Of a stretch of DNA of 64,000 nt, positions 7,758-16,934 are shown in pieces. Position numbers and translations under genes: made by a program. Origin of the DNA: an uncultured Acidimicrobiaceae bacterium (GTDB lineage: Bacteria; Actinomycetota; Acidimicrobiia; Acidimicrobiales; UBA10347); NCBI GenBank assembly GCA_905182135.1, contig CAJJAG010000004.1, forward strand, positions 365,325 to 429,324, given 5' to 3'. Each line of letters starts with the position of its first letter. Position 1 is the first letter of the stretch. The notes beneath the pieces are model-generated. The model worked only from the letters and a program-made list of their open reading frames with translations, was not told the origin of the DNA and searched no databases.

Positions 7758-9455
7758 ATGACCGATTTGGGTATACCTGGTGTAGGAGACGCGCTACTCA
7801 TTGCTTCGGGTGGCAGCGCGCTCGTATACGAAGCCCTTAGTGAAACCGGTGAACGATTAGCGATCAAGGTGCTGCGCGGAATCAGCGGCACAGAAGTGAA
7901 TCGGCGCTTTGAACGCGAGGTCAGCGCCGCTGAACGCTTGAGTGGCCACCCCAATATCATGCGGGTTCGCGACAGCGGCGTGACCGCTGCCGACGAGCCG
8001 TACCTGATCATGGCGCTCGTGGCCGCGGGAAGTCTCAGCGATGAACTCGAACGAACGGGAGCATTCTCGTTGCGACAGGCCACTGACGACGTCGCGTTCG
8101 CCGCCCAGGCCCTCGAATTCGCACACCAGCGCGGAGTGCTACATCGCGACATCAAGCCCGGAAACCTGCTGCGTGCCGATGACGGCGCCGTGATCGTTAC
8201 CGACTTCGGTATTGCCCGGGTGGTCGACGCCGATATCACGTCGGCGACCGTGGGGGCGAGCACACCGCTCTATGCCGCGCCCGAGATCCTGGCCGAGAAC
8301 AAGGCCAGTGTTCGCAGCGAGGTGTACGCCCTTGGCGCACTCTTGTATGCCCTGTTGGCAGGTCGAGCCGCATTCGCTGACAGCGACAACCTTTGGGCGA
8401 CTATGAACCGAATCCGGACCGAAACACCGCCGCCGATCAGCGGCATCCCGGCTCCGGTCATGCGCGTTATCGACCAAGCCATGGCCAAACACCCCGCTGA
8501 TCGTCCTACTAGCGCCGCTCAGTTCGGCGAAAATTTGCGCATGGCATTGACCGCGCCAGACACATGGATACCGCCGCTGCCAACAACCATCGAGCTGGCA
8601 TCTGACGAGGTTGTTCTAGGCCCATCGCTCCGCACTGCATCCAGTGTCCTCAGCGTGACGACCACGCTGGACAGAGCCGCCTCGCTGGCGTATCAAGCAG
8701 CCCCTGGTCTCGCCCCCGCGGACCTCGCTCCACCAGTGCCACCGCGCCACCGACCTGCCCGTGCTGTCGGCGCTGCCCCGAGCCGCGACTCCGCAATCAT
8801 CAAAGTTTTGAGCGTCATCGCTGTGTTGATACTGGTAGCGACGCTTTCGTGGTGGGGTACCTCACAGCTGCTCAACCGCAACCAAACCAGCGCTACTGCC
8901 GTTCTCCCGCCCATCGACAACTCTCTGCCATCACCCAATACACCCAACGGCACTCAGCCCTTCGGCGACAACAACCTGGATCGAGATGGCGGTCTCTCGA
9001 TAGAAGACCTGCTGACCTCACCGCAGATCCCCGACACCTTCGTGAGCTTTACCGGTGACCATTTTTCTGCACTGCTTCCCGAAGGGTGGGCGTTAGCTGC
9101 CAGAGACATCGAGGAGAGCTACGGCTTCCGCAGCATGTTCGTTAACGAAGCGATGTACCTAAACATAGATACGACGCCGAACGAACAGCGCACCGCTGGT
9201 GGCGACATCGGCCAAAGCGCCCGAACTATTGCGTCGAGTATCGAGTCAGCCTCAGTAATACGTACCGAAGATATCGATGGCTTGACCATGCACTCATTCA
9301 CGTTTCGTAATGAGCAGGGCGTAGACAGCATCGACATATTCTTCGAGGTCGACGGCGATGGTTATGCAGTCGTTGCAGGCTCAACCAAGGACCCTGATAC
9401 AGCGTTTGCGACCGCTCGACTCGTTGCGCTCAGTATCCGCAGCCATCCTGCGTAG
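7758..9455 (+). CDS. Membrane-anchored Ser/Thr protein kinase (PknB-like)
   Basis: 565 aa. Residues 10-270 are a Hanks-type kinase domain: a glycine loop (ASGGSALVYEA), the catalytic lysine in AIKVL, HRDIKPGN, DFGIA and the APE motif in YAAPEIL are all present, so it should be active. A Pro/Ala-rich linker is followed by one transmembrane helix at about 353-372 and an extracytoplasmic domain of about 190 residues with no PASTA repeats. The topology is that of mycobacterial Pkn receptors; the sensor domain is unassigned. The ATG at 7758 has only an imperfect hexamer (TGATGT, 6 bases up). Confidence 0.92.
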   Translation: MTDLGIPGVGDALLIASGGSALVYEALSETGERLAIKVLRGISGTEVNRRFEREVSAAERLSGHPNIMRVRDSGVTAADEPYLIMALVAAGSLSDELERTGAFSLRQATDDVAFAAQALEFAHQRGVLHRDIKPGNLLRADDGAVIVTDFGIARVVDADITSATVGASTPLYAAPEILAENKASVRSEVYALGALLYALLAGRAAFADSDNLWATMNRIRTETPPPISGIPAPVMRVIDQAMAKHPADRPTSAAQFGENLRMALTAPDTWIPPLPTTIELASDEVVLGPSLRTASSVLSVTTTLDRAASLAYQAAPGLAPADLAPPVPPRHRPARAVGAAPSRDSAIIKVLSVIAVLILVATLSWWGTSQLLNRNQTSATAVLPPIDNSLPSPNTPNGTQPFGDNNLDRDGGLSIEDLLTSPQIPDTFVSFTGDHFSALLPEGWALAARDIEESYGFRSMFVNEAMYLNIDTTPNEQRTAGGDIGQSARTIASSIESASVIRTEDIDGLTMHSFTFRNEQGVDSIDIFFEVDGDGYAVVAGSTKDPDTAFATARLVALSIRSHPA

Positions 9456-9537
9456 ACCCCCGTTCAGCCAACCTTCGGAACGTCTGCGTTCAACAGGTGT
9501 GCGTGACACGGCACTGCAGCCGGTAGAACCAATCACC

Positions 9538-9909
9538 ATGAACAGCACAACCTTGTTCGATCATGTTGGCGGGCAACCCTTCTTCAACACCCTCGTTGAT
9601 CACTTCTATGACGGCGTCGAGACCGATGCCCCGCTGCGGGCCTTGTACCCCCAGGACCTGGAGCCAGGCAAGCGGGCATTAGCGCTGTTCCTCGGGCAGT
9701 ACTTTGGCGGCCCGACTGCCTATAGCGACGAGAAGGGCCACCCTCGGCTTCGGATGCGTCATGTGAACTTTGCTATCGGCCCCGAAGAGCGAGACGGTTG
9801 GGTCCGTCACATGACCGCAGCTGTCCACCAAGCCGATCTCGATGAAGCAACGCAGACTCAGATGCTCGACTATTTCGACATGGCCGCCCAACATATGATC
9901 AACATCTGA
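9538..9909 (+). CDS. glbO: Group II truncated haemoglobin
   Basis: 123 aa, the usual TrHbO length. It has the FYDGV start of helix B, FLGQYFGGP and the proximal histidine in LRMRHVNFAIG; a C-terminal aromatic-rich YFDMAAQHM follows. It would bind O2 or NO at haem in the cytoplasm and is commonly linked to peroxide/NO detoxification or oxygen delivery. The ATG at 9538 gives the normal N-terminus (LFDHVGGQPFF). The upstream frame overlaps the kinase gene and is ignored. A TAGAAC sequence 8 bases upstream nearly matches the leaderless hexamer. Confidence 0.92.
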   Translation: MNSTTLFDHVGGQPFFNTLVDHFYDGVETDAPLRALYPQDLEPGKRALALFLGQYFGGPTAYSDEKGHPRLRMRHVNFAIGPEERDGWVRHMTAAVHQADLDEATQTQMLDYFDMAAQHMINI

Positions 9910-9916
9910 GCAGTCG

Positions 9917-11170
9917 GTGCAACAGCCGGGACACGACGACGAACAACGACGCAAGGAACTTCGTAAACACAAAACCAGGGCGACCGGGCTCCTACTGTTC
10001 GCGACCGCCATCTTCCTGGTACTTATTATCACCACCGACGGTTCAGGCTGGACCGGCTACGCCGAGGCGGCAGCCGAAGCAGCAATGGTGGGCGGCGTCG
10101 CTGACTGGTTTGCTGTTACTGCGTTGTTCCGGCATCCGCTTCGACTCCCTATTCCTCACACCGCCATCATCCCGAACCGCAAGGACCAGATCGGCGAGTC
10201 ATTAGGCGATTTTGTGCAGGACAACTTCCTGCAGCCTGAGGTGCTGCGGGAACGCCTCGCTGCGTCCGACCTGGCGAGCGGTATCGGCAGCTGGCTCCAG
10301 GTCCCTGGGAATGCGCACAAGGTCGGCGATCAGGTCTCCACAGTGCTGGGGAGCGCAATCGAGGTCCTGCGCGATGATGAGATCCAATCCTCAGTCGAGG
10401 TGTACGTCAACCGCCGCATCGACCAGTTCGAGCCGGCCCCTGTTGCGGCACGAGCGATCGAATTCGCCATCGAAGGCGGTCACCATCATGCAGTCTTGGA
10501 TGCTGGCCTCGAGGGCTTACGTAATGTGCTCTCTGACAACCGAACACTGATGCGAAAGCGGCTCGCTAGCGAATCGCCATGGTGGGTTCCCGAGCCCGTC
10601 GACGACCGGATCTTCGACAAGGTCTACCTAGCCATCAATGCGTTCATCGACGAAGTAACCGCGAACCCGGACCACGAATTCCGTCGAAATCTTGATAGTC
10701 GGATCGCCGAGATGGCCGACAGATTACGCGACTCGCCCGACCTACGTGACCGGGCTCACGAACTCAAACATGAGCTCCTTGCACACCCTGCGGTGCGTGA
10801 ATGGACTGCAGGCTTGTGGGCCAGCATGAAGCAGTCTCTCCTGCTTGCAGCTGAGGACCCAACCAGTGAATTACGTATGCGTATTCATGCCGCTGCACTC
10901 AGCGCCGGCGAATCGCTACGCAACGATCCGGTGTTGCGGGACAAGGTCAACGACTGGCTCGTTGGCGCCGTCGCACACCTGGCGGACGAAAGCCGCAACG
11001 AAATTGCAGGCCTGATCTCCTCGACTGTTGCCGGCTGGGATGCCCAGGAAACCAGCGAACGCATCGAACTCCAAGTCGGGCGCGACCTACAGTACATCCG
11101 CATCAACGGCACCGTGGTCGGCGGACTTGTCGGGCTCTGCATCCACGCCGTTGCCCAAATCCTGGGTTGA
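9917..11170 (+). CDS. DUF445 family membrane protein (YjiN-like)
   Basis: 417 aa from GTG 9917, only 8 bases after the haemoglobin gene and so probably in the same transcript. A basic N-terminus (RKELRKHKTRATG) precedes one transmembrane helix at about 25-41, then the conserved ADWFAVTALFRHPL and PIPHTAIIPNRKDQIGESLG blocks typical of DUF445, then a long helical region and a second hydrophobic helix at the C-terminus (VVGGLVGLCIHAVAQIL). The family function is unknown; it is thought to be an inner-membrane protein. Confidence 0.88.
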   Translation: MQQPGHDDEQRRKELRKHKTRATGLLLFATAIFLVLIITTDGSGWTGYAEAAAEAAMVGGVADWFAVTALFRHPLRLPIPHTAIIPNRKDQIGESLGDFVQDNFLQPEVLRERLAASDLASGIGSWLQVPGNAHKVGDQVSTVLGSAIEVLRDDEIQSSVEVYVNRRIDQFEPAPVAARAIEFAIEGGHHHAVLDAGLEGLRNVLSDNRTLMRKRLASESPWWVPEPVDDRIFDKVYLAINAFIDEVTANPDHEFRRNLDSRIAEMADRLRDSPDLRDRAHELKHELLAHPAVREWTAGLWASMKQSLLLAAEDPTSELRMRIHAAALSAGESLRNDPVLRDKVNDWLVGAVAHLADESRNEIAGLISSTVAGWDAQETSERIELQVGRDLQYIRINGTVVGGLVGLCIHAVAQILG

Positions 11171-11202
11171 CGTAGCGCTCTGGTGTTGTACCCAAGGAAG
11201 CT

Positions 11203-14200
11203 TTAGTTGGCAGGGATCAGCTGGATCTCTACCGATCTCGTCGGCGGAAACACTTGCGCTGCGATCTCAGCCATGTCAGCGATCGTAAGTTGTTGCGCAA
11301 TAGACGTGCGGGTGTGAAATTCACCAGCGGGGCGATCCCTGTAGCGGGTGTGGAATAGCAGTAGATCAAGCCACTGATTATTGTTGAAGAAGCGATAGCT
11401 CTCGGCGAGTTGCTCGACGGCAAGGTCCAGATACCGCTGGTCAAGCTCACCGCTGCGGATCCGCTCAAGTTCTTGGCGGACTACTTGAGACACCTCGTCG
11501 ACGCGATCGGGATCAGATTCAACTTCGATGATCGTGTCGACCCATGATTTCGGTTCGGCAAGCACACCGACCGAAGCATTCGGCGCATAGCTCGCACCGA
11601 GTTCTTCGCGAATCAGGTCGCGCAGCCGTGCGTTCACAACCAGACCCAAGGCCTGTGCGGCGACATCTGCTTCAAGTGTGAACGGAAAGGGAGATTCCCA
11701 GTTGATACGCAACCGACCCTGATCGCCGACCCCCGCAACAACGGTTGCTACCAAGTTCTCTTCGGGCACGCCTGGATCACGGTCGATTGGGACTTCGCGC
11801 CGACCCGAATCTGGCAAGGTTCCCAGGTATCGGGCACCTAGATCAATGAGTTCTGTCGGGTCGAAGTCGCCAACGACAGCGAACACGAAGTCTCCGGCAT
11901 CAGCAAAGCGGTCACGATAAGAGCGCAGCAGCAAGTCCGGGTCGAGCCCGTCGAGATCATTGATGGTCGGGATCAGCCTGAACCAATGGCTGTCGCCATA
12001 CCGCAAGCGCCATAGCTCCAGGTCGCCAGCGATTGGTGGATTGATCGACGGGTCCTGAGCCAGCGGCCGCCAACCTTCATCGAACTGTCGCACCTGCAGG
12101 TCACTAATCGTCGGTTCTGTCATCTGCAGATGAAGCAGCTGGAAGAGTGTCTCCATATCACCTGTAGATGCTTCTCCAACAAGCGATTCACTCACCCGTC
12201 CAATGGAACTACTCAGCGCGGCCAGCGACCCGGCGAGTAGACGATCGAGGGTGACGATATCGATGGACTCATAGCCGCTGCCGGCAACCAATAGGGCCGA
12301 GTGGTCTAGCAACGGCACCTCTGGCCCGTCGACAGCAAAGGAACCGCCCGGGCTGACCGCCCGCAGGCGCACGATGTTTTCGGTGATCTGAGTCTGACGG
12401 AACACCAGCCGAGCACCGTTCTCATAGGTCACGATGGTCGCGTCGAGTGGGGCGATGCGTTGCTCGTCGATAATCGCTGCGGGCCCAGGTCGTTCCATAA
12501 GCTCCGTGATCGAGCTTGCTGTCCGAACTGCCGTCGCAACCTGCGTACCTACGATGTTGTTATATCCCTCAGCCAATTCCTCCGGTGTAGCCAACGCATC
12601 CTCGTCACTGGCCGAGCCAGTAAGCAATACGTAGGGGTTTGTCTCCAGCACGTCGAACAGAAAACGTTGAACGTCGTCGAGCGTGATCGAGTCGAGGACC
12701 TGATTCGCTATCAGCTGTTGATCTATTGCAGTAGTGGGAATCCACCGATCGAGTGAGTACGCAACCAACTCTCGAGCGATGTCAGAATCTTGGCGGGTGT
12801 CGCTGGCTGCAAACACCTGATCGACCTGCGCTCGAGCCGACGCCAACTCGAGTTCCAGTTCTTCGGGGTCGAACCCGTGCTGGCGAGCACGTTCGATCTC
12901 CACGAGTATCTCACCCAGAGCAGCCTTGAGCGTGTCTGGTCCAGCCGTCCCCGACAGCCTGACAATCTGAGCAGATCTTAAATAGTCGCTAACGCCAGCG
13001 CTGGCACTAAGCAGGACGCTCTCTCCGCCTTGCAGACGCTCGAATAGGCGGGTGTTAACCATGGACATCGTCATCGATGCGACCAGGTCGCCTCGCAACG
13101 TCGATGCGGAGCGGACCGGCTGATCAGCGAGACGCCATAGAACTTCGACTTCGGTCTGCTGGATCTCGCTATCAGTTATTACATCAAACACTGGTTCTAG
13201 TAGCGACCCAGAATCGGTATCGAATCGTGGAATCTCGAATGCGTCGGTAGAGCTCAGTTGTCCAAATGTGGCCGTGATTCGACGCTCCATGTCATCAACG
13301 TTAAAGTCGCCGACCGCAACAATGGTCATGAGTTCTGGCCGATACCAGCGCTCATAGAAAGCCCGAAGCTCTACATCAGTCATCGAGTCGATCACGCCGG
13401 CCGTGCCAATGGGCGCACGACCCAAGTACACGGATCCGCTGAACAGTACGTCACGCACTTGCCCGCCGATCCGGCCTGAGAGCGGCTCGACAACTCGGCG
13501 GTACTCTTCGCGGACCACACCACGTTCGGCAATCACATCGTCGGTTGCAATGGTGGCCGCCGTTGCCCACTGGAACAACACATCGAGTGCGAGTTGCACC
13601 GTCTCAGACGACCGAGTCGGCACCTGTAGCTCGTAGACCGTTTCTTCATAGCTTGTGTAGGCGTTGACATCGGGGCCGAACCCAGACCCAAATCCTTCAA
13701 GTACCTGCACGATGTCGTTGCCCGGGAACCGTTCGGTCCCGTTGAACATCATGTGTTCTAAGAAGTGAGCGACGCCCCCGGTGCCTGGTTCCTCATTCAG
13801 CGATCCGGCCTGCACCACCATCCGGAGCTGTGCCTGGCTGCCGGGCCGATCGTTAGTACGGATCAGGTACGTCATGCCATTCGCAAGTTCCCCTTGCACG
13901 ACACGGTCGTCAAGTTCAAACGGGTCATCCCAACCGTGCGGCGCACGAAAGAGCGCTGGCGGTTCGCCTTCAAAATCGAGGGGCTCCTGTGTCGGCTGTG
14001 CCGCTTCAGTAGCCTCTGGTGGCTGCGGCGTTACTTCCCCGTCGTCGCCTGGCAACGCTGCCGGTGCTGGTGAACCCGCAGGAGTTTGCTCTTCAGAACG
14101 ATTTGTATTGGTCTCCGCTGCGCCGATCACAGCCTCGGAGCGGCACGCTACGGCGAATACCGCTAGTGCGACCAAAATCGCGATGAGTTTCTGTGGCGGC

Positions 14201-14205
14201 TGCAC
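11203..14205 (-). CDS. M16-family zinc metalloprotease, lipoprotein, two-domain
   Basis: 1000 aa. A lipoprotein-type signal (PQKLIAILVALAVFAVAC) places it outside the membrane. A Pro/Glu/Ala-rich linker follows to about residue 90, then the N-terminal M16 domain with the inverted zinc motif HFLEH (HXXEH) and a downstream glutamate in ERGVVREEYRR. The second half has the M16 C-terminal fold without the metal motif, as in PqqL-like peptidases. The GTG at 14205 was chosen because TACGGT lies exactly 6 bases upstream; 11 further upstream codons would place a charged segment before the signal peptide. Substrates are probably small exported peptides or proteins. Confidence 0.9.
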   Translation of the reverse strand: MQPPQKLIAILVALAVFAVACRSEAVIGAAETNTNRSEEQTPAGSPAPAALPGDDGEVTPQPPEATEAAQPTQEPLDFEGEPPALFRAPHGWDDPFELDDRVVQGELANGMTYLIRTNDRPGSQAQLRMVVQAGSLNEEPGTGGVAHFLEHMMFNGTERFPGNDIVQVLEGFGSGFGPDVNAYTSYEETVYELQVPTRSSETVQLALDVLFQWATAATIATDDVIAERGVVREEYRRVVEPLSGRIGGQVRDVLFSGSVYLGRAPIGTAGVIDSMTDVELRAFYERWYRPELMTIVAVGDFNVDDMERRITATFGQLSSTDAFEIPRFDTDSGSLLEPVFDVITDSEIQQTEVEVLWRLADQPVRSASTLRGDLVASMTMSMVNTRLFERLQGGESVLLSASAGVSDYLRSAQIVRLSGTAGPDTLKAALGEILVEIERARQHGFDPEELELELASARAQVDQVFAASDTRQDSDIARELVAYSLDRWIPTTAIDQQLIANQVLDSITLDDVQRFLFDVLETNPYVLLTGSASDEDALATPEELAEGYNNIVGTQVATAVRTASSITELMERPGPAAIIDEQRIAPLDATIVTYENGARLVFRQTQITENIVRLRAVSPGGSFAVDGPEVPLLDHSALLVAGSGYESIDIVTLDRLLAGSLAALSSSIGRVSESLVGEASTGDMETLFQLLHLQMTEPTISDLQVRQFDEGWRPLAQDPSINPPIAGDLELWRLRYGDSHWFRLIPTINDLDGLDPDLLLRSYRDRFADAGDFVFAVVGDFDPTELIDLGARYLGTLPDSGRREVPIDRDPGVPEENLVATVVAGVGDQGRLRINWESPFPFTLEADVAAQALGLVVNARLRDLIREELGASYAPNASVGVLAEPKSWVDTIIEVESDPDRVDEVSQVVRQELERIRSGELDQRYLDLAVEQLAESYRFFNNNQWLDLLLFHTRYRDRPAGEFHTRTSIAQQLTIADMAEIAAQVFPPTRSVEIQLIPAN

Positions 14206-14211
14206 ATGGCA

Positions 14212-14217
14212 ACCGTA
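14212..14217 (-). promoter_or_regulatory. -10 hexamer TACGGT before the M16 protease
   Basis: TACGGT (minus strand) ends 6 bases before GTG 14205 and decides this start over the ATG at 14238. Confidence 0.5.
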
Positions 14218-14276
14218 CTGTTCCAGATGGCCGACCATCGGACGTCCACCAAATAGCCTGCCGCCAAATATTCGGC

Positions 14277-14323
14277 ATTGCTAGCTACGTGTATTGCTAG
14301 CAGTATTGCTAGCTACCTGTATT
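14277..14323. repeat. Three short direct repeats of ATTGCTAGC
   Basis: ATTGCTAGC occurs three times in 45 bases; the first and third copies extend to ATTGCTAGCTACSTGT. The last copy includes the stop codon of the SepX/GlpR-like gene. This may be a slippage product; no hairpin with a T-run is seen. Confidence 0.6.
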
Positions 14324-15076
14324 CTCGCTCAGCAGGTACGACGGTGCGATCTGACCCGAAAAAATAGCCTGCCCGGTAACAGGTGGGCGAATCGGTTCGA
14401 TCTTGCTGACCAGGTCTGCCATAAGTTGGCGGTGACGGACCAGCAAGATCACGTAGCCAAGCATGACCACATCAACAAACACATGGGCGGCGATCCACTG
14501 GCCTCCAGCGAACAGAGCAAACATAAGGGTGAGTAGCGCGACACCCAACATGGCAAGAAGTACATGGCGACGACGCTCTCGGGCATCAGCAGTCGAGCTT
14601 GGCATGCCAATACCAACGTTGTCTGGCCCTTCCCATCCTTGATGCATCAGCGTTTCGTCGGGCAGCGGGGTTTCTTTGCGATAGGTAACAGCGGAATGTC
14701 CCATCGAGGCGTGGGCCGATTCAGGAATGGTTTCACCATCGAGTGGGCGGAGCTGAACAACGTTGCCTGCAGCCTCCGAGGCCGGACCCACGACTGCAGG
14801 AGCCAACATCGCTGGATCAATATTTTGTAGACCAGACGTCACCGGACGGCCAGTGGTTGATGCCTGAGTCCCAACTGGGTTCACGCCGCCCGTGCGCACC
14901 CCGATAGGCGAGGTTGAATGGCGCGTAGCTGCCTTCTGCAACGGCAGGAATCGCTGCGCGGAGCTAAGGCCACCAGACTGCAAAGAGTCAAAGGTGCGTC
15001 CAGACGCTCGACGATCTTTCAGGTACTGCGGCAGCAGCACCAATGCCCAGAGGGCTATGAGGATTACAAGAAGCAT
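14309..15076 (-). CDS. Membrane protein resembling the actinobacterial divisome protein SepX/GlpR
   Basis: 255 aa. It has an N-terminal transmembrane helix ending in a Pro-Gln-Tyr-Leu-Lys-Asp-Arg-Arg boundary (VLLPQYLKDRR), a long low-complexity cytoplasmic linker of about 150 residues, a basic ARERRRH stretch, two adjacent transmembrane helices at about 168-205 and a short tail. This arrangement (helix, disordered linker, two helices) is that of SepX in Streptomyces and GlpR in Corynebacterium/mycobacteria, which join the FtsZ/SepF divisome. The assignment rests on architecture, not motif identity. The start is ATG 15076; an in-frame GTG at 15088 is also possible. The mycobacterial homologue also sits near Mo-cofactor genes. 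Confidence 0.6.
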   Translation of the reverse strand: MLLVILIALWALVLLPQYLKDRRASGRTFDSLQSGGLSSAQRFLPLQKAATRHSTSPIGVRTGGVNPVGTQASTTGRPVTSGLQNIDPAMLAPAVVGPASEAAGNVVQLRPLDGETIPESAHASMGHSAVTYRKETPLPDETLMHQGWEGPDNVGIGMPSSTADARERRRHVLLAMLGVALLTLMFALFAGGQWIAAHVFVDVVMLGYVILLVRHRQLMADLVSKIEPIRPPVTGQAIFSGQIAPSYLLSENTGS

Positions 15077-15359
15077 GTACGTCAACACTTTGCTGCAGCT
15101 TTCGGTAACGACACTGTTTCAGCCCGCGTAGCCCGAGCGGTGGATTCCCACAAGGAAAGCACAGTTCGGGCGCTACCGCATGCACAAAAGAGGCCTGACG
15201 AATATTACGAAATGGTTACGACAAGAGTGTGTACTAGCTGTTAGTTCAAGACACAACTCGCAGTCGGAATACGTGAGACACTTGTCTCAGAGTCATTTGA
15301 CGTGTCCCTCGCCAGTCGCTCGCCCCTACGTGGACACGCCACGTAGCTGAGCAGCTGAG

Positions 15360-15851
15360 TTAAGTCTGGCGCTGCCAGTCACCCGAGCGGCCGCCAGACT
15401 TATGCCACAATCCGAGCGACTCGACGGTCATGCCGCGGTCACGGGCCTTGCACATATCGTAAATGGTCAGGGCAGCGACCGAACACGCGGTGAGCGCTTC
15501 CATCTCTACGCCGGTCGGGCCGACAGTCTCGACCCTCGCTTCGACATCGACCCAGGACTCGCCGATCTCGAAATTGACCTCAGCCGAACCAATCATGATC
15601 GGATGGCACAGCGGTATTAGTTCACTCGTGCGCTTGGCTCCCTGGATGCCTGCAACGCGGGCAACAGCGAGCACGTCGCCCTTGCCTACCACACCCTGTT
15701 GAATCGCCGCCGCTGTGCCAGACGACATCACTACTCTGGCGCGGGCAATGCCGACTCGCTTAGTCGATTCTTTGGGTGTCACATCGACCATGCGAGCAGC
15801 GCCATGCTCATCGAGATGGGTGAACCCGTGGCCGGTCGGCCCGCTTGGCAT
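15360..15851 (-). CDS. moaC: Cyclic pyranopterin monophosphate synthase
   Basis: 163 aa. MoaC converts 3',8-cH2GTP, the MoaA product, to cyclic pyranopterin monophosphate in molybdenum cofactor synthesis. Signatures are HLDEHGAARMVDV, LCHPI, GVEMEALTA and the catalytic MCKARDRGM. The ATG at 15851 is one base after the moaA stop, so the two genes are co-transcribed and probably coupled; a TTG at 15863 would overlap moaA and is less likely. Confidence 0.95.
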   Translation of the reverse strand: MPSGPTGHGFTHLDEHGAARMVDVTPKESTKRVGIARARVVMSSGTAAAIQQGVVGKGDVLAVARVAGIQGAKRTSELIPLCHPIMIGSAEVNFEIGESWVDVEARVETVGPTGVEMEALTACSVAALTIYDMCKARDRGMTVESLGLWHKSGGRSGDWQRQT

Positions 15852-15852
15852 G

Positions 15853-16836
15853 TCAGCCGCCAATCTGGCTCATCGATCGATGTGGTCGAATAAAGTTCAC
15901 CTTGCCAATTTGATGGCCAGCCCACTTTGCGCCAACACCGCGTTCAATTTCTGCAGCGAGCTCTTCGTCGGACGCACCGTTTCGCACAAGCGTGCGCAGA
16001 TCGAACTCGTCGACGGCAAACAAGCAGTTTCGGAACTGACCCTCGGCGGTGAGTCGCACTCGGTCGCAGTCGCCGCAAAACGCCTGTGTCACGCTGGCGA
16101 TAACACCGACTTCACCGATGCCATCGAGATACCGGAACCGCTGAGCGGGTTCATGGCCTCGCTGAATGGGCTCCAGTGGGAAAACTTCACTGATGGCAGC
16201 CACGATCTCTTTTTGACTCACGACCCGATCGTTCGTCCAGCCTTCGTCGGCATCGAGTGGCATCCATTCGATGAATCGAACCACGACGCCCATGTCACGA
16301 CCAAAACGAGCGAAGTCCACGAGCTCGTCATCATTCACGCCTCGCATGACGACACAGTTGATCTTTACCGGGTCAAAACCAGCTTCGAGCGCTGCATCAA
16401 TGCCATCGAGGACCGTGTCGAGTTCATCTCGACGAGTCAACTCAAGGAACCGTTCTTGCTGTAGCGAGTCGAGCGAAATGTTAATGCGTCGCAGCCCCGC
16501 GTCTTTGAGCAGCTGGGCATGACGCCGAAGCGTCGAACCGTTCGTTGTCATTGCAACGTCAGTTCCGAGGGCAGCAAGCCGGGAAACGAGTTCGTCGAGG
16601 TTGGCTCTCACCATGGGCTCACCACCCGTCAGACGAATGCTGTCTACACCGAACGTATTGACCATGACCCTGGCTATTTGTTCGATTTCCTCGAAGGTCA
16701 AGATCTCGGACCGGTCAAGCCATTCGAGGCCTTCTTCTGGCATGCAGTACGTGCATCGAAAATTGCAGCGGTCCGTGACACTGATGCGTAGGTCTCTGTG
16801 GACCCGTCCGAATGTGTCGACCAGAGGTCGTGCCAT
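15853..16836 (-). CDS. moaA: GTP 3',8-cyclase, radical SAM
   Basis: 327 aa. First step of molybdenum cofactor synthesis. The radical-SAM cluster motif is CNFRCTYC (CX3CX2C) near residue 20, and TGGEPMVR follows as the SAM-binding block. The C-terminal substrate [4Fe-4S] site is present as CGDCDRVRLTAEGQFRNC. The protein ends MSQIGG, in the place of the usual GG tail. ATG 16836 was chosen over a frame extending 12 codons further because TACGCT ends 6 bases before it and the protein then starts MARPLVDTFGR, which is normal for MoaA. Confidence 0.96.
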   Translation of the reverse strand: MARPLVDTFGRVHRDLRISVTDRCNFRCTYCMPEEGLEWLDRSEILTFEEIEQIARVMVNTFGVDSIRLTGGEPMVRANLDELVSRLAALGTDVAMTTNGSTLRRHAQLLKDAGLRRINISLDSLQQERFLELTRRDELDTVLDGIDAALEAGFDPVKINCVVMRGVNDDELVDFARFGRDMGVVVRFIEWMPLDADEGWTNDRVVSQKEIVAAISEVFPLEPIQRGHEPAQRFRYLDGIGEVGVIASVTQAFCGDCDRVRLTAEGQFRNCLFAVDEFDLRTLVRNGASDEELAAEIERGVGAKWAGHQIGKVNFIRPHRSMSQIGG

Positions 16837-16842
16837 GTGTGT

Positions 16843-16848
16843 AGCGTA
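16843..16848 (-). promoter_or_regulatory. -10 hexamer TACGCT before moaA
   Basis: TACGCT (minus strand) ends 6 bases before the moaA ATG; this is the clearest case where the hexamer sets the start. Confidence 0.55.
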
Positions 16849-16934
16849 CTTGGCGTGTTGCCAAATGCTCAATCGTTGATCCCAACGCGGCTCTCAACAG
16901 TGCGGACGGCCCTCATCCTGTTATTTGCGTGTGC

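Noticed and set aside
7387..7761. Plus-strand 124-codon frame before the kinase
   Set aside because: Arg/Ser/Pro-rich composition typical of a shadow frame; overlaps the kinase start in another frame.
15852..15863. TTG start for moaC inside moaA
   Set aside because: An ATG one base after the moaA stop gives a normal MoaC N-terminus.
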